Shown here: positions 22,645 to 33,747 of the stretch, piece by piece
Numbering within the stretch: position 1 is the stretch's first letter
Layout: each line of letters begins with the position of its first letter
Source of the DNA: Emydura subglobosa
Taxonomy: Eukaryota; Chordata; Testudines; Chelidae
DNA: 64,000 bases
Direction: 5' to 3'
Assembly: GCA_007922225.1 (NCBI GenBank)
Contig: ML679962.1
Coordinates: forward strand, 32,409,563 to 32,473,562
Translations under genes and position numbers: made by a program
Notes under the pieces: generated by a model
Told to the model about the DNA's origin: nothing
Database searches by the model: none
What the model saw: the letters and a program-made list of their open reading frames with translations, nothing else

Positions 22645-22924
22645 GGGTATGTCTACTCTGCAGTGATTGATGCAGTGGGATCGATTTGAGCAGGTCATGT
22701 AGACCTGCTCAAATGATCCGCTATGGTTTCTCCGGTTGACACCAGTAATCCACCTCCTGAAAAGAGTAAGTCTGCATCAATGGGAGGGTGTCTTCCATCG
22801 ATGCAGCTCCATGACGACGATGCAGTACAGCAATGTAAGTACGTTGATGGGAGATCGCAACCTACATAATGTTACATAGCTTGTGTATCTCCCATCGACC
22901 ACCAGCGGCAGTGTAAACCAGGCC
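22645..22924 (+). mobile_element. Harbinger-like MITE, 280 bp, with TGA duplication
   Basis: The left end is GGGTATGTCTACTCTGC. The right end, reverse complemented, is GGCCTGGTTTACACTGC. Both are flanked by TGA (22642-22644 and 22925-22927), consistent with a 3-bp target duplication of the PIF/Harbinger type. An internal imperfect palindrome spans 22678-22719. The copy at 39233 shares the internal sequence in the opposite orientation. It has no coding capacity. Confidence 0.65.
22678..22719. repeat. Internal palindrome of the MITE
   Basis: 'gagcaggtc' and 'gacctgctc' arms are separated by 'atgta' and extended on both sides by imperfect complementarity to 'ggatc...gatcc'. Confidence 0.7.
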
Positions 22925-22927
22925 TGA

Positions 22928-24035
22928 GTGTTCATTTCTGGTTAAATGTTAACATGAAGAAACATAGATGAGAGTAGATTGTATTGTGGGAGGCATTACT
23001 ATGGCTTTATTTAGAGTCACTGAATTGTGCTGTTGTAGATGGTTTTGCTAGTCCTGTTTGTCTTTAGGCATAACAGTTAGATCTTGTGAAACTGCTTTTT
23101 GCCAATTGTGATGCATTTAAAAAAAATGTATTTAACTGCTGAGCATATCAGCAATGAAGTCTGTTCTGCCTCAATCTCTGTCTAATTACCTTCTTAGAAA
23201 TAGCAGTCATCCCCAGGTTATACTTAAGGGAAAAAATTAAATATTGCCAAAGCATTACAAATTGTGCTTCAGACACAGACCAGAATGGCTGTGAATGTTC
23301 ACAGACTATGGCTGTGAACAACTGTATTACAACTCACCTGTCAGACTTTAATTCAAACTTTCTATTTCACTCCAATTAGCGGAATGAAAGTTTTTAAAAA
23401 ACATTTACTCGAGTGATCACTGATAGTGCTGGAGGAGCTCATAAACCTTCCCAGAGATATAGTCAAATGAGAGAGAGATTGTAGTAAAAATGAAATACAG
23501 CCACAGAGAAGTGAAATAAAAATTTATTTGGGGTTAATTATGAATGAGCCCAGGTGTTGTACATAGATTAAGAAATGCAGATTTTCCCTGCAACACAGAA
23601 TGATAAAATTACATTTCTTTGCAAAATATTGGCAATAGGTATAAACCGGACAGCTTTTTTTTTATTAAGCTATATTAGAACAAGTCATTTTATAGCAAGT
23701 GACAAAAAAGAATAGCAGATATAAATGTTTTCTTTACATTTTTTCTATTTAATATTGAATGTTAAGATAAAACCTTAGGAGCAGACAGAGATTTATGGAG
23801 TGAGAGTTTCTTTCTAGGGGCATAGTCAAAGATTTACCACATGGTTAGTTTTTAAAAATAGTACACTTGAGAGATACAAGAGTCTCCATCATTGTAAAGA
23901 AGTGTCACCTTGCATTAGTTATCCTTAACCTACAGTTGTAACTAGAGCATAACTTGTTCCTCTGCGTTGTTTGCTGACTGAGTGCCCAGTCCTTCAAACA
24001 CCAATTCCCGTGAGTAACTTTATTTGCAGCCAGCA
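22928..24035. other. Unique-looking AT-rich DNA
   Basis: No open frame of note and no recognised repeat. Confidence 0.35.
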
Positions 24036-24290
24036 CCTATATAAGAAAGGAAGGATGAGCCAGTGGTTAGGACCTTGACCTGGGAGAGCTTGGTTCAATC
24101 CCCTGCTTTGCCCCAGACTTTCTGTGTGCTCTTGGGCAACTCACTTAGTCTCTTTGTACCTCATATGCTCATGTAGCATTGCCCTATTTCTCAGGAGTGT
24201 TGAGGTTAAATGCATTAAAGAGTGAGAGGTGCTCAGATACTTCACTATTGGGGTCCATATAAATACCAAAGATAGATACTTACTTACAGT
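24036..24290 (+). mobile_element. tRNA-derived SINE, near full length
   Basis: The head 'ggatgagccagtggttagg' resembles a tRNA A-box region. 'ggttcaatccc' at 24092-24102 is a good Pol III B box (GGTTCRANNCC). The body runs through 'ctgtgtgctcttgggcaact', 'ctcaggagtgttgaggtta' and 'cattaaagagtgagaggtg' to a tail near 'ccaaagatagatacttactt'. This is the architecture of the tRNA-derived SINEs of cryptodiran turtles. It is the best-preserved copy in the window and serves as the reference for the split copy at 13.3/14.7 kb. Confidence 0.78.
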
Positions 24291-24538
24291 ACAGAGTACA
24301 GTGACTGTTGTGCTTAGAAGTTTGGTAACTCTGGGTTTGGTAACAGTGAGCCCTAGTGGGTTGGTGGCAACAAGGACAGGACCTGGGATTTTTGCATCTT
24401 AAAACAAGAGTTCAAAGACCCATAAAGGCTCATCAGTCCCTGAATGTGGCCTGGCCACCACTAGAGGGAGACAGAGCATTGCACTGAGGGAGACATTTGC
24501 GAGGTCTTTGTGGTAGTCCTGAACCTATGAATAGTGCT

Positions 24539-24752
24539 TGTAGCGTGAGGACAAAAAACACAGAGCCATGCTTTCAACAGCAACTCAAGAACTCCCTGGC
24601 CAGGAAGTTCCTCCATTTATTAACTCCGCACTGCAACACATACTGGTCTTCTCTGGAAACTGTGGAGGAGTTTATCTTTCTTTATAATAAAAGATTAAAA
24701 CTTAAATTATAAACCAATTCCAAATAACTTTCACATTCCTTAACTATTTACA
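24539..24752 (-). repeat. 3' LTR of the Gypsy relic
   Basis: In minus orientation it starts TGTAAATAGTTAAGG and ends CACGCTACA. AATAAA lies on the minus strand at 24621-24616 ('gttaataaatggagg'). 'taataaatggaggaa' and 'aaagcatggct' are shared with the other LTR at the same offsets. Confidence 0.68.
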
Positions 24753-25006
24753 CTGCCGTCTCTTCATCAATTCCATTGAAATAGTCCTGAGCCATATTCT
24801 TTGAGGGAATCTGATCAGTCTTCCAGCCCATGTTCTCATGTCTGCTGAACTTGTGTGTGGAGTTCTCTGTGGAGACGCTCACTTCCTGACACAGTACCTG
24901 CAGGTCCCCGATCTCCTCTTGGTTGCACTGGGAAATACTGATGGACTGATTCCTCCAGATAATTCTTTTTGGCGTCTCCACTAGGTAGGATCTGGGAGTT
25001 TCTGAC
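24753..25006 (-). pseudogene. Gypsy pol C-terminal end
   Basis: On the minus strand the frame 25041-24748 contains 'PRSYLVETPKRIIWRNQ'. This fits the 'R-Y-VETP-G---RRN' block found at the extreme C-terminus of many vertebrate Ty3/Gypsy Pol proteins, downstream of integrase. The first ~12 residues of that frame belong to the inserted hAT element. The end of pol lies directly against the 3' LTR, as expected. Confidence 0.62.
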
Positions 25007-25502
25007 CAGTGGTTCCCAACCTTTTTGAGTGAAAGCCCCACTAGTTAACACTAGGTAAAACATGTGCCCCCTGCCCCTCACCAGCCATAAACATATATAA
25101 CCCCTATAAACACACACAATGATGATAACACTACATTACATAATAATAATGACTTTTACCTCAGTAAGCCTATTCTGGCACAGCCACCACTGCACGTCCC
25201 ATGTGGTCCCACCTCTTCCCATCCCTCATGGACTGAGGGTAATGGAGGCGGGCTCTGGCCGGTTGGCTGTGGTACGGGACTGGTCATCTCCAGCCAGGCA
25301 CCCGGCCAGTGCGGGGCTGAGGGCAGCTGCTCCTCTGCTCTGGCCGGTGAGGAGCTTGAGGCTGCTGCGCCTGGTGCAGAACAATGGGTGGGGGCTGAAT
25401 TATTCAATATTACTGAAGCCTCATAGACCCCCTGTAATCTTTGGTACCCCCACAAGGGGGTCCCTCCTCTTCCCTCCCCGCCCCGAAGGTTGGGAACCAT
25501 TG
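25007..25502. mobile_element. hAT (Charlie-type) non-autonomous transposon
   Basis: The left terminus is CAGTGGTTCCCAACCTTTTT. The right terminus, reverse complemented, is CAATGGTTCCCAACCTTCGG; 16 of the first 17 bases agree. This is the classic hAT terminal repeat. Length is 496 bp, with no transposase. The 8-bp target duplication has decayed beyond recognition (flanks tttctgac and ttgcaaat). It interrupts Gypsy pol: codons for 'VWIKASR' end at its right border and the 'PRSYLVETP' block resumes at its left border. Confidence 0.8.
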
Positions 25503-25660
25503 TTGCAAATGTCTAGAAGCTTTGATCCAAACTTTGTTCTCTGGTCTCAGTTCAGGAAGTGCTTCAGGTAGTGCTTTTGTCCTATACCAAACATTGAAGT
25601 TTTGTTGCCACTCTGGTAATCTGGTGGTCTCTTGTCTTTCCTTTACTATTACTTGAGAAA
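25503..25660 (-). pseudogene. Gypsy integrase C-terminal fragment
   Basis: The minus strand from ~25655 reads 'LPEWQQNFNVWYR' and then 'LPELRPENKVWIKASR', up to the hAT border. 'LPEL-PG--VWIK' is the usual integrase C-terminal block of Ty3/Gypsy Pol, preceded by a '--Y-R-R-----' stretch. Upstream integrase motifs (zinc finger, D-D-E) are gone. Confidence 0.65.
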
Positions 25661-25667
25661 GAGGGAG

Positions 25668-26033
25668 CAGAGCTGGATTTAGGGGGCAGGCGATCCAGGC
25701 AACTGCCTGAGGTGCCGTTTTTGTTAGCGACAAAAGGGAAAATAGACTGTTTGAAGTAAAATGTTTCACTTGTTCCATGTGTGGATTCATTTTTCATTAA
25801 CCTCCTAAAATTTTCTGAATAACAAATACATTTGTATGTTAGGATCTATAAATCTGTATCATCTTATATGATTGGGATAAATCATGCATGCAAATTGCAT
25901 ATCAAAGTCGTGAAATGGGCTACAAAAGCAATAAAAAAATAAGGTATTCAAAAGTTTAACAAATGTCAGGGGGACGAGGGCGCGCTAAAGATTCTTCTGG
26001 CCTGGGGCATGATTTGGTCTACAGCAGGCCCTG
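25668..26033. mobile_element. hAT-like non-autonomous transposon, 366 bp
   Basis: The left end is CAGAGCTGGATTTAGG. The right end, reverse complemented, is CAGGGCCTGCTGTAGACC; the imperfect termini both start CAG. The flanking octamers agagggag (25660-25667) and aaagggaa (26034-26041) agree at 6 of 8 positions, as expected for a decayed 8-bp hAT duplication. No coding capacity. Confidence 0.6.
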
Positions 26034-26042
26034 AAAGGGAAT

Positions 26043-26060
26043 CACTCATTTCCGACACCA
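26043..26060 (-). promoter_or_regulatory. Primer-binding-site-like sequence of the Gypsy relic
   Basis: On the minus strand TGGTGTCGGAAATGAGTG directly follows the end of the 5' LTR. It begins TGG, as required for pairing with a tRNA CCA end. It resembles PBS sequences of the 'TGGTGTC-GAAGTGGG' type seen in vertebrate Gypsy elements. The cognate tRNA was not determined. Confidence 0.55.
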
Positions 26061-26278
26061 AGTAGTGTGAGAAAATAAACACACAAAAAGCCATGCTTTA
26101 AGCAGCAACTAGGCAACTCCCAAACCAGGAAATTCCTCCATTTATTAAGCTTCTCACTTGCAATACATCCTGGTCCCCTGAGATAATGGCGGAGGAATAG
26201 GAATGCTATAACCATGCCACATTGCCAGTACCGCATATTCAATAATTCTGCCTTATGTTACTGTGAAAGTCCATAACA
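26061..26278 (-). repeat. 5' LTR of the Gypsy relic
   Basis: 218 bp, against 214 for the other LTR. It shares 'taataaatggaggaa', 'ttcctgg', 'aaagcatggct' and the ending 'ctcac-cta'. AATAAA on the minus strand is at 26146-26141. The outer end starts TGTTATGGAC. Divergence between the LTRs is high, so the insertion is old. Confidence 0.65.
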
Positions 26279-29200
26279 AGCTGTTAAATTAAGGAATTAC
26301 CCTTCAAGTGCTTCCAAAGGAGCAGACTGACCTGTGCCCTCATGGTACCTTTTCAAAGACAATGGGGATCTGAGCTGACACAGGCAACTGCCCATGTATA
26401 ATGGTGCAGGATCAGGTGCTTTTGAAATCAATGAATTTATAAGGGATCTCTCTCTTTTTATGCATTAAATATCATCAACATGGAAATATTAGGGAATGAA
26501 AAACACTTTGGAGAAGATCTTCCGTTGAAATCTATGGATCTATGACAATTTACAATAGCTAAGGATAGCAAGTGATTTCCTCTTGATTAGCTCCTTGAAT
26601 ATTACGTTGGGTACATACTCAGCGGCTACTTGATTTTGTGTGATTCTGAACAAAACCTAGTCTTTAAATCTAGATCCCTGGCCAGGCAGACTTCTGGTCT
26701 GTAATAATAGCAAGCAGGCCATTTGCGTGATAATATTTGATATGAGGATATTTGTTTGGGTTTCTCTTGGGTTTCTCTTGCACCATTATATACTCCGGGG
26801 TTTGCATCTATTCTGTTTAGGAGTATCCTTCTAATTAAAATAAAGCATGAGATTATTTATAGACAATTGAACAGACATAAAAATAGAGGAAAAAAGTTGG
26901 ATATGGCGAAAACTTGAAAGTATTTTTCATCTCAATGTTTCTCCATCGTCTGATTTTTTTTGTTTTCTGAATCTTCCTTGGATTATGAAAACAATTGTTT
27001 CCAAAATTATCAATAACAATATTTTCCATTTTAACAGTGGAAGTGTTCTCAAATGAAAACTTTGATTTGGAGGAAAATCCCACCATGTGACTCAATTGAC
27101 CAAACAAAATTAGATGCGGGGACGATAACAATGGGAGAGTGAAAAACTTTTTAAAAAAATAACCAGGCAGCAGCAACTAATTAAAAAAAACAACAACGGT
27201 CAGTTAACACATTGGTGTCAATTTACCACCAAAAATTCCTGGAAAAACAAAATCTTAAATACTGAAGTGTAATAAAAAACTGCAGTTTTTGAGAGATGGC
27301 TAACTGGCTATTTTATGTGTTTCATGTTAGGGTCCTGGGGAAGGCTGCTATTTCTGAGACCCTTTCCCTGTCCCCTGCGTGCAATCCTTTCAAATGACTC
27401 TTCTCTTTTGCCCCCCCGCCCGCCCATCCCCACCACTGTTTGGTTGGGTCTCCAGATTGCACTCCTCCCCGCCCCCCATAGCCAGTTGGTATACTGAGTT
27501 GTCCCAATGGGCTTGGAATGAGCTGGAGGGTTTTTTGGAGTCTGAAGGCAGTAATACGCAGTGACATCAAAACAGCTTCTTCAAAACAGTCTGTTTGCCA
27601 AAACGTACATCGTGCTTATAAAAGTGGATTTAAAATAAGAGACCTAAATGCACATTGTCTTACCCATTCTTAGCATTCCCTTCAATCTGCTGGAGGTAGG
27701 CCTGATTTAGCCATGGTGCCCCTCAATTCACCCTCACCTCCAAGTTAAAGCTTCTTTTCTGAAAACCCCTGACTCCCAGTCAGTGTCAGCCAGCCTGCAA
27801 AATGCTCTCGCTCTCTCTCATCCGGCAGCCTCTGACAACTTCCCTGTAGGGCGGAGATTTTAACACATCAGTGTCTTTTGATCTCCAGATTCTCAATCTT
27901 GGCAGACAGCCCTGTCACCAGAGTTTGGGCTGAGGAGTCCCCCTTCGTGGCTATAAACCTTATCTAGGCTATCTTTTTACTTTTCCCGCCTGATTTCTTT
28001 AACACCCCTTTTGGTCTAACTCAGTGCATCCAGGCAGTCTAATAGTGCACTGAGGGGCATATGATGATGAGAAATGGTACAAATATTTCCCAGTTCTCCA
28101 CGGTTCCTATTTTCATTGCACCTCAGCTTCTTCAGGGCCTTGCCTAGGCTTTCAGGACTATATATCTATATAGTCATAAGTGTTTCTGGACATGCAAGAA
28201 ATGACAGTAGGGCAGTAAAGCACTGTTCAAGTCTGGTTTGTTTATTTTTAATAACTTACATTTGAGGAACATAAAGTAGAGAGAAAAATAATAAAGGGAG
28301 AGGATTTTACACACTGAAAACGTAGAGATTTTCATTGCAAGTCTGACAACTTTATCTTAGTTTTCATTGTAATGTGTCTAACAATAATTTTATTCCTAAA
28401 CAGCACTATGAGTTTAATTATGTGATTCATTAAAGTTATGAACATTTTCTACTCAAGTGTGTTCAGGATAATGTCATAAATTGTTTATTTTTAAATGACA
28501 ATTTAATAACAGTCTCTTCTGACTGGCTGAAAGCACAGTGCTTGTGTTGATTACAAATGTTTATGTATTTCTACTATACTAATGGAAGATAAATATGAGC
28601 TATGTAGCATATTATTTATACAAAATAGGAGCCATATTTAACATGGATTCTGGTGCACAGAAGCTCTGTAGTCATGCCACAGCGCGCACACACCCAGAAG
28701 ATCTAAAACATGATGACTGGATGGCATCCGACACCTGTCCTTCACAGGCATCTTACCCTGTAACACGCCAGATTTGGCAAAGGACAGAATATTATGGAGG
28801 CATGTGTTAGTGCTTAGACAGTGTAGACGCTAGCATGAGAGCTAACCTGACCTCTGGGGAACAAGCCAACCTTTTTTCCAAATCAATGCATTTTAAAATA
28901 ACGTTTTAGCCAATGCCTGTGTTTAAAATATTTTTAAAAATGCCATCCCTTCTTTTTTATTTCCGTTCTTCTGTTTGTATATCTTCAGTGGAACAGTGAA
29001 AGCAACAGAGTTGCTTTACAGTTGAATCTTAAGGTGGGTTATCCAGCTCAAATCAGAATGGGTAGCCATGTGAATGGCTGGCTGCAATGTCTCCAGAATG
29101 AGCATAATTTGGGCAATCGTCCGTGATTTGTTCCACCGTCGTAATTTGGCAGTTCCCTCACTTTCCACCCATGGAGTAAGTATGTGCATCTTTCATGTCA

Positions 29201-31079
29201 GGTGCAGATAGGATTTCGGGCTGTCCAGAGGCGCTGTGGGTTCACACCCTCAGTTTACTATAAGAGGAGGAGAAACCCATGGAGTGGAGAAGCCCATCAC
29301 TTCCGCCATTGGGTCATCGACTCAATTTTTTGATTGGTATGTCAGCAGCCGCCCAGGCTTCAGATCCTTTTTCCATTATGTCCATCTCATAAACTCAGAA
29401 AAAAACGACAGAGTAGAAAACGTCTATCTCCCCATCTGCAGACATTTACTGTGACCTGCATAATGGATTGAACGTATTTAGAATTCAGCTCCTTCTGAGC
29501 ATTGGACCTTTCTAACTTCTTGTTGATGGACAATGAATTGTAATTTAGCTTATACTAATTGGGAGTTTATTGTTATGGTCCCTGTTAGTTGGTTCACAAG
29601 GTTTGTAAGGAATCTATTAGCTCATCCTGTTTTTCTTTTCTTTCCTCTATGAATTCAGAGATTGCCTAAGGTGCTGGATTGGTATCTTTGCAGGCTCTCT
29701 CTTATCCACAGAGCAAATGCAACATGGGCAGCAATCGTGTAAACTCCCCAAGGGTTTCCTACCAATGTCTGTTAGTTCAGAACAGGAGAACCGAACTGTA
29801 GGCTCCATTGTCTTTGTTATTAGTGCCACTGATAGTACTGCAAACTGGGTTGCCAATTAGGTCCTGATCCAGAAAGCGCTTAAACCCATGCTTGATTTTT
29901 AGCATGTGAGAAGCATGTTGACTTGACTGACATTTCTCTCATGTTTAAAGTCAAGAACGAGCTGAAGTGCTCTGCTGGATTGGGGCTTTTGAGGTTTTGG
30001 GGTATGAGCATGTCAACTGCCTTGTGATCACTAAATTCATTTAATGTAACAATCACTGACTGCACAACTGCCAAACACTCTTCTCAGTTTTTTGCTTAAT
30101 TAGTAAGTATCCTGTTGGATCTATTTGCGTCAGTGATGCATCGGGCCCTGTATGATCTGTGGAAAACATTTCCATCCATGGGATACATTTGATGATGTAG
30201 TTGGGCAATTGTTGTTAATAGCTGAAAACATGTGTATTTGGAATGATAATGGCTTTTGGTGGAGGACATACATTTTGCTCATGTCAGGAGAGAAGTTTCA
30301 GACAAGTGAAAACTAAGTTCTGTTCAGACCAAATACCAAACAGTTCCACTGATTTTTAATGCAACGTAAGGGCAGAATTTAATTCTGAGTTTGTAGTTTT
30401 GCAGTTTGAAAGAGTCTGATGCAAGGAAAGTTTCCAACAGTCATTAAAACAGTAAAGTTTGGTTTATTTATGTTGATGTAGTTACACTGTTATCAGTAGA
30501 AACATATCTGACCACTTCAGTTATCCTTTTAACTTTGCATTATGGTATCTTAAATGCTTTTAGGAAAGTAAAATTGATGGGGTAGAGTCTGAAGTTCAAG
30601 CAGCTTGTTTAACTGCTTGATTTAAAGTTAGTCTGGGTTTGATGGGAATTAGTTTCCCAAATCTCCAATTAGCTATGCAATCGTGCTTCGTCTTTGCCTG
30701 AGAGTCAGAGCTCAATTACTGTTACGTTTTGTCCACAACATGAAGTTTACAGAATAATATCAGTCTAAAAAACAGATGTGATTGCAGATAGACTGAGTGG
30801 TGAAATGCTTCTTGTGATTCCCGACATTTAAGATGAAAATTACAGAGGTTTCATTTTGATGAGTTTAAAGATATGCATTTTACTTAGGATTCAATTTGAA
30901 TGTTTACTACAGCATGCACTAAAATTCAGTTTGCCATCTCCAAACCAATTTTCCTTTTAATGAATGATAGCCAGGAGGTTTGGAAAATAAGTATTTTGTA
31001 GCGTGTTTCAAGCAAATAATATTTATACTGTAACTGTACCAAAACTGACTTATGTCTGCCTCTTAATAAATGATAGTTG
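26279..31079. other. Long stretch without recognised gene or repeat
   Basis: Mostly AT-rich unique-looking sequence. A C-rich patch at 27410-27475 produces overlapping proline-rich frames that are not genes. 28240-28560 is homogeneous AT-rich DNA that could be a conserved non-coding block, by appearance only. Confidence 0.3.
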
Positions 31080-31219
31080 CTCGGCAGGGGCACTGTGTCC
31101 CGCAGATGGTAAGTCCCAAAACAGTGCTTCCACATTGTGGTGGTGATCAAAACTGTTTTTTTTTTTTTTTTTTTTTACACTTCCTCACAAAATCAGGAGG
31201 GGAGAGGCAAATGAAAAAT
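31080..31219 (+). repeat. Left arm of a long inverted repeat pair
   Basis: It runs from CTCGGCAGGGGCACTGTG to 'ggagaggcaaatgaaaaa', with a T-run of 21-22 bases in the middle (from ~31157). The reverse complement of 33748-33923 matches it along its whole length apart from the T-run, which is replaced there by a TTTG-rich tract. Confidence 0.85.
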
Positions 31220-31587
31220 GGAGTCACAATGCTACTGGATAGGGAGACGGGCACAAACAGCTCGATCTCCTGAAAACCCCTCCATCTTCTTTGGAAACGC
31301 CTAGTTTACCAATCTCTGCTTCCTCAAAAGACAAAACAGAAACAGGCCACCCGGCCACTCCCTGAGGTACTCCCAAACCTCTCTGACACCCAAACCTGGC
31401 CACAGTGATTATGTACTTGTGTCTTCTAGGCTTGATTACTCTGACTCACTATATCTAGGAAAGCAATGTAAAAAATCTCGAAAGGATACAGATTGCTGAA
31501 GTTCATCTGTGGAGCAATTTATGAGCATTTCACGCGGGTGTTGTGATTTCTGTTCTGACTCCTCATTGACCATGGAATTCTGCTCAA

Positions 31588-32105
31588 AGCTAGAGCTGGT
31601 TGGAATATGTTTTTGTTTGTTTGTTTTTTGTGTCTGCTGAAAATTTCAATGAAAACACAACAAAATTCCATGGAAAATGTCAAATTTTAGTAGAAAAATC
31701 AAATACTGAAATGTTTTGTGCCACGCATCACATGGGAGATTTAGTTCAAGTGCTTCATGCTCTCAATCGCTTCTATAGAATAAACTCTCTTCTTGGATGA
31801 CATCTTTCACGATGCACCACAATCTCTTCTCTTGGATATGGGAGGTGATGGATCATGGAAGGTGTAGTCTGGCCAAAGAGCCCAGTCCATAGAAGAGAAC
31901 AGAGATCTGAGACAACTGAACTCCCATAAGGCACTGCACCAGCATAGCCAAATCAAACTATTTTGGTTTACAGGTGAAATATTTTTTTTATGGAAATTGA
32001 ACTTTTCCATGGAAAGAAAGCTCCATATTTTCACACTAAATTCTGTTTTGTGAAAAATCCAATTTTCCATTGAAAAGTCATGTCACTAGTTATCAACTAG
32101 CCCTG
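31588..32105. mobile_element. Non-autonomous DNA element with 'agagctggttg' terminal repeats
   Basis: The left end is 'ctagagctggttgg'. The right end reverse complements to 'cagggctagttgat'. The interior has AT-rich shoulders ('gaaaatttcaatgaaaac' and 'ttttccattgaaaagt') around a GC-richer centre with 'atcacatgggagatttagtt' and 'gtagtctggccaaagagccc'. The arrangement is that of a turtle interspersed repeat I recognise. No coding capacity; superfamily undetermined. Confidence 0.6.
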
Positions 32106-33235
32106 TTCAAAGACATTTATTGTGCGGACCTTCACTAGCTGAATGATACTCACTTTTTCTGTGACCAACTTAAATAGCTGCAGTCCACTGGAAGAATAAA
32201 ACTCTCTTGAGTGAAAGAGACAGAACTTTCCCAGGAGCTGGACCAAGAAATAGCCATGGACCTTACCAATATCAGAAATAGATTTTAAGTTGATTTTTTC
32301 AATTTGTCTCTCAATAATCGGTTCACAATTTTAAAACAACAAATAACCAAGCAAATAATCAAAAATAATCACCTGATCCCACACACCATAATTTAAAAAA
32401 AAGCCATTTACTCCTCTAGGAAAGGAACAAAGGGAATTTTGTTTTGATTTAAAAAAATTAATAGTCTTTTCAGTTTCTAGGTTATTTGTGACTGCCTAAA
32501 AATCAAGATAATGCAGATAGATGGAAGTAAGAGGCTGAGATCTAAGTTTACTTTAATCACGGCCCTCCTACGGTATATAATTGAGTGAGAATATCTGTTT
32601 AAAAACTCAACAGCTTTTCTCTTGCAATATTTTTCTAGACTTTTCCAATAAATATATTTACAGTGCAAACTGGTATCTGCAACTCAAAAACACCAGAAGA
32701 GAATAACAGATGACAGCAAAGAGTCATTCATCTAATCGATAAAATACAGAATGACCAAATACTTCATGCAGGGAATGAGACAATGCACTGCAGGTAAGTT
32801 TACCTTGCAATCAATTCTCCAATAGATTTTCCAGGATACCTCATTATAACGGAATAGGAACCCAAACTCAGCCTCCTTTTATTCATGATGGTTACAACTA
32901 GCTACACTTGTGCTCAGAGCCCCCCTTCCACATACCAATCAAGGTATGTAAAAGCTCACCTGCATCAAGCGATAATGGAAAGAGCCTTGGATAAAAAATT
33001 CCATTGAAATATGACGTGTCAGATGCAGAATTACTACTGAAATTTTAAAAATGTATCCAGAATATGATATGCAACTAGGATGACAGCTGGGCTGGAGCAG
33101 CTTCTCCAGCACTTATACAAGCAGGTGAATGGAGTGCAGTCCAACTCAGGGCTGAAAAGCCGAGAATGAGGAAGTGGATATCTATAGAATGAAGTAACCA
33201 GTGCCTTTGATCATTTCCCCTTGTTATTGCCTGTA
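32106..33235. other. No feature recognised
   Basis: AT-rich DNA between the arms of the 31.1/33.8-kb inverted repeat. No transposase-like frame was seen (largest 83 codons). Confidence 0.35.
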
Positions 33236-33440
33236 TGTCAGCAGGGTGACCGAGGTGGTAAAAAATATTTTGACAAAATGTTTCTTTAGTCCAAAAATGG
33301 GTTTTCATGGGAAACATTTTTGCCAAAGTCTTCGATTTTTTTTTTTTTAACTATTTAAAATATTTTTCAGTAAAATAAAAATTGTGGGAAAATGTCCAAT
33401 CTCTGTTTTCTTTACTTCAGACCCTCTTTTCCCACAAGAA
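33236..33440. repeat. AT-rich MITE-related segment
   Basis: 'gacaaaatgtttctttag', 'aaaaatgggttttcatgg' and 'gaaacatttttgccaaag' resemble the AT-rich shoulders of the element at 31588. It also contains a T-run from 33332. The ends are not defined. Confidence 0.3.

Positions 33441-33442
<2 letters not shown>

Positions 33443-33490
<48 letters not shown>
33443..33490. repeat. (GT)24 microsatellite
   Basis: It is an uninterrupted GT dinucleotide run of about 48 bp. It generates artefactual Cys-Val and Thr-His frames on the two strands. Confidence 0.97.
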
Positions 33491-33493
<3 letters not shown>

Positions 33494-33747
33494 CAAGAGA
33501 GAAAATGTAACACTTTCACTTTTAAAGGTAATATTTTCTCTCACTTTATTTACACTGAAAAAAAGCCTGTTGCTTCGTTTCTTCTTTAAAGAAAGATAAA
33601 GGTTAAAATCTGCGAGGGTAACAAAATAACACAGATATTTTTCCAGTGTGTCTGGGGGACGTAATGAAAGAGAAGGGTGGTTTTGTCCCAGCAGAGTAAA
33701 ATTTCCATTGAAAAGACTTTTTTTGCAAGAAATGTTGAGGTAAACTA

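Larger units (their letters stand above)
24539..26278 (-). mobile_element. Gypsy-type LTR retrotransposon relic with two LTRs
   Basis: Two directly repeated ~215-bp LTRs (24539-24752 and 26061-26278) flank an internal region on the minus strand. The internal part has a primer-binding-site-like sequence next to the 5' LTR and the C-terminal end of Gypsy pol next to the 3' LTR. Gag, protease, RT and most of integrase are deleted. Two hAT MITEs (25007-25502 and 25668-26033) occupy about half of the internal region. The 5-bp target duplication is not clear. Confidence 0.7.

Noticed and set aside
24092..24102. tRNA gene
   Set aside because: B box and A-box-like head are present but there is no cloverleaf. 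The sequence continues as a SINE body.
25119..25571. 150-codon plus-strand frame
   Set aside because: It runs through the GC-richer core of a hAT MITE; the opposite strand is equally open.
33347..33599. Cys-Val and His-Thr repeat proteins
   Set aside because: Translation of a (GT)24 microsatellite.
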